Positions 24,156-25,770 of a stretch of 25,770 nt of DNA are shown one piece after another. The notes beneath the pieces were generated by a model, which was given only the letters and a program-made list of their open reading frames with translations, had not been told where the DNA came from and searched no databases. The first letter of the stretch is position 1; each line of letters opens with the position of its first letter. Both the position numbers and the translations under genes were made by a program. The DNA comes from Zoogloeaceae bacterium (lineage in GTDB: Bacteria > Pseudomonadota > Gammaproteobacteria > Burkholderiales > Rhodocyclaceae): contig JAIRLE010000078.1 of the NCBI GenBank assembly GCA_031259605.1, positions 1 through 25,770 of the forward strand. Reading direction: 5' to 3'.

Positions 24156-24827
24156 ATGACCAAACAAGTCTCCACGCGGGAAATCCTGCTGAATCCCGTT
24201 TTCAACAACAACCCCATCGCCCTGCAAATCCTCGGCATCTGCTCGGCGCTGGCGGTCACAAGCAATCTCAACACGGCGCTGGTGATGGCGATCGCGCTCA
24301 CCTCGGTGACGGCCTTCTCCAATCTCTTCATCGCCATGATCCGTAACCAGATTCCCTCCTCGATCCGCATGATCGTGCAGATGGTCATCATCGCCTCGCT
24401 CGTGATCGTGGTGGATCAGATCTTGCGCGCCTATGCCTTTACGCTGGCGAAACAGCTCTCTGTCTTTGTCGGCCTCATCATCACCAACTGCATCGTCATG
24501 GGACGGGCGGAAGCCTTCGCCATGCAGAATCCGCCCTGGGCTTCCTTCGTCGATGGCATCGGCAACGGCCTGGGCTATTCGCTGATGCTGATCGCGCTGG
24601 GCGTCGTACGCGAACTTTTTGGCGCGGGCAAACTCTTCGGATACGAAATCCTGCCGCTGGTGAAAGACGGCGGTTGGTACGCGCCCAACGGCCTTTTGCT
24701 CCTGCCGCCCTCGGCATTCTTCCTGATTGGGCTTTTCATCTGGGCCTTGCGGATGTGGAAGAAGAGTCAGCAGGAACCCGCGCCGTTTACGCTCGCGCCG
24801 CAGGTGAAGGAAGAGTGCGCGGAATAA
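24156..24827 (+). CDS. nqrD: Na+-NQR subunit D
   Basis: 223 residues with about six membrane helices. NqrD and NqrE together hold a 2Fe-2S cluster through cysteines; here C29 (GICSALAVT) and C112 (TNCIVMGRAEAF) are in place. The start lies one base after the nqrC stop with GGGAG upstream. The C-terminal tail of about 15 polar residues is longer than in Vibrio. nqrE and nqrF, which normally come next, are absent; a family A repeat begins right after the stop codon. Confidence 0.97.
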   Translation: MTKQVSTREILLNPVFNNNPIALQILGICSALAVTSNLNTALVMAIALTSVTAFSNLFIAMIRNQIPSSIRMIVQMVIIASLVIVVDQILRAYAFTLAKQLSVFVGLIITNCIVMGRAEAFAMQNPPWASFVDGIGNGLGYSLMLIALGVVRELFGAGKLFGYEILPLVKDGGWYAPNGLLLLPPSAFFLIGLFIWALRMWKKSQQEPAPFTLAPQVKEECAE

Positions 24828-24994
24828 GCAAAAATTAGCGACAGCCCTTCAGGGCTGTCGGTCAAACGCCATTGGGAAGGGGTTTCTTTCTCCTCCCCAA
24901 TGGCTACGGTCGAAACCCCGGCCGCGGCCGGGGTCCTGACCTCCGCACCGCCCTGAAGGACGGGGTTTCAAACCGGAGTTAGTTTTACAATGAA
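24828..24994 (+). repeat. Dispersed structured repeat, family A, copy 3
   Basis: Same orientation as copy 1, with the 37-bp core at 24899-24935. The hairpin CGACAGCCC / GGGCTGTCG is at 24839-24860, and a second stem GCCATTGGG / CCCAATGGC is perfect only in this copy. The element starts at the base after the nqrD stop and ends with ATGAA, where the ATG (24990) is the start codon of the next gene. It fills the entire gap between the two genes. The GGAG in its CCGGAGTTAG end is the only ribosome-site candidate for that gene. Confidence 0.85.
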
Positions 24995-25770
24995 GAAAAA
25001 CAAGGTATTCGGCGCGGTCATCATCGGCGATGAGATACTCTCCGGAAAGCGCGAGGACGCGCATTTCGCGGCGATTGCCGCGCTATTGGCGGCGCGGGGG
25101 CTGCGGCTTTCCTGGGTGAGCTATCTGGGGGACGACCACGCAAGACTCGCGGAAGCCTTCCGGCGCAGCATGGCGGCGGGAGACGTGGTGTTTTCCTGCG
25201 GCGGCATCGGCAACACCCCGGACGACCACACTCGCCAGGCGGCGGCCGACGCGCTGGGAACAAGCCTGGAACTTTCTCTGGAAGCCAGGGCTGAACTGGA
25301 AGCGCGCTTCATCGGCGAACTGGGCGGCGAATTGACCGAAGCGCGTCAGCAACTGGGCGCTTTTCCCATTGGCGCGAAAATCATCCCCAACCCCATCAAC
25401 CATGTGCCCGGCTTCATGGCGAGGGAGCATTATTTCGTGCCCGGCTTTCCCCAGATGGCGCATCCCATGATCGAATGGGCATTGGATACCTTCTATCGCC
25501 CGCTTTTCCGCCAAAACCCGTTGGTGGAAAAGGCGTTCCTGCTGACCGGGGAAAACGCTCACGAATCGGGATTGCTGCCCCTCATGGAACACATCGCGGC
25601 CGCCTACCCGGATTTGCGTCTGTTTTCCCTGCCCTCGCTCAATGGCAAGGAACGCCGCCATCTGGAACTGGGCGTGGAAGGCGAGGCGGCAGAAGTCGAT
25701 TCGGCGATGGAGGAAATCCGCGAGGCCGTGACGGCGCTCGGCATCGACTGGAAATGGCGTGACGGAGTGT
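24990..25770 (+). CDS. MoaB/CinA-domain (molybdopterin-binding-like) protein, partial
   Basis: 260 codons are visible and the frame is still open at the window edge. The MoaB/Mog-type fold is marked by GDEILSGK (13-20), the loop SCGGIGNTPDDHTRQ (69-83) and VPGFPQMAHPM (150-160). This matches the stand-alone CinA N-terminal-like proteins of betaproteobacteria, usually annotated as molybdopterin-binding or competence/damage-inducible protein A. True substrate and role are not known. An in-frame stop at 24954 leaves ATG 24990 as the only start, and that codon lies within the end of the family A repeat. Confidence 0.88.
   Translation, partial: MKKNKVFGAVIIGDEILSGKREDAHFAAIAALLAARGLRLSWVSYLGDDHARLAEAFRRSMAAGDVVFSCGGIGNTPDDHTRQAAADALGTSLELSLEARAELEARFIGELGGELTEARQQLGAFPIGAKIIPNPINHVPGFMAREHYFVPGFPQMAHPMIEWALDTFYRPLFRQNPLVEKAFLLTGENAHESGLLPLMEHIAAAYPDLRLFSLPSLNGKERRHLELGVEGEAAEVDSAMEEIREAVTALGIDWKWRDGV

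Overview
The window is high-GC bacterial DNA. It reads as a betaproteobacterial chromosome, most like Rhodocyclales/Nitrosomonadales. This placement is an inference from the style of the ATP synthase subunits, the uncommon (type 2) ArgC, the coenzyme B12-dependent ribonucleotide reductase with a C-terminal zinc ribbon, and the Na+-NQR subunits; no marker gene was compared. There are no phage, transposase or CRISPR genes. What stands out is a set of structured dispersed repeats sitting in otherwise ordinary housekeeping DNA.

Layout. (1) 1-2313: a repeat (copy 1 of family A) and a leftward gene for a proline-rich AsmA-like envelope protein. (2) 2385-4007: a tRNA-Asn gene with its own promoter, then about 1.4 kb of gene-poor, apparently decayed DNA holding family A copy 2, family B copy 1, one possible small lipoprotein gene and an antisense signal-peptide frame. 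(3) 4008-6387: leuD, an unrecognised membrane-anchored coiled-coil protein and leuB, all overlapping; leuC is absent. (4) 6388-6718: a cluster of hairpins between convergent leuB and argC. (5) 6719-7678: argC, leftward. (6) 7779-14747: a complete F1Fo ATP synthase operon, atpIBEFHAGDC, with a good sigma-70-type promoter. (7) 14924-17385: a two-gene unit of a LemA-family protein and a 598-residue membrane protein of unknown function. (8) 17386-20547: family B copy 2, small hairpins and leftward nrdJ. (9) 20548-20799: a divergent control region with two tandem NrdR boxes 32 bp apart and a strong promoter for the nqr genes. (10) 20800-24827: nqrABCD. (11) 24828-25770: family A copy 3 and the start of a MoaB/CinA-domain protein that runs off the window.

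How the genes relate. leuD and leuB act in leucine synthesis and argC in arginine synthesis. The ATP synthase has a c subunit of the proton type, while the NQR complex would pump sodium. NqrA-D are present with their expected cofactor sites, but nqrE and nqrF, which normally follow, are missing here. Family A copy 3 occupies the whole gap between the nqrD stop codon and the next start codon.

Most interesting: family A (three copies of about 170 bp) has a 37-bp invariant core, a 20-bp palindrome, a hairpin whose outer stem differs between copies yet still pairs, and a conserved end carrying GGAG and ATG. In copy 3 that ATG is the start codon of the downstream gene, so the element can act as a portable 5' leader or may have been captured as one.
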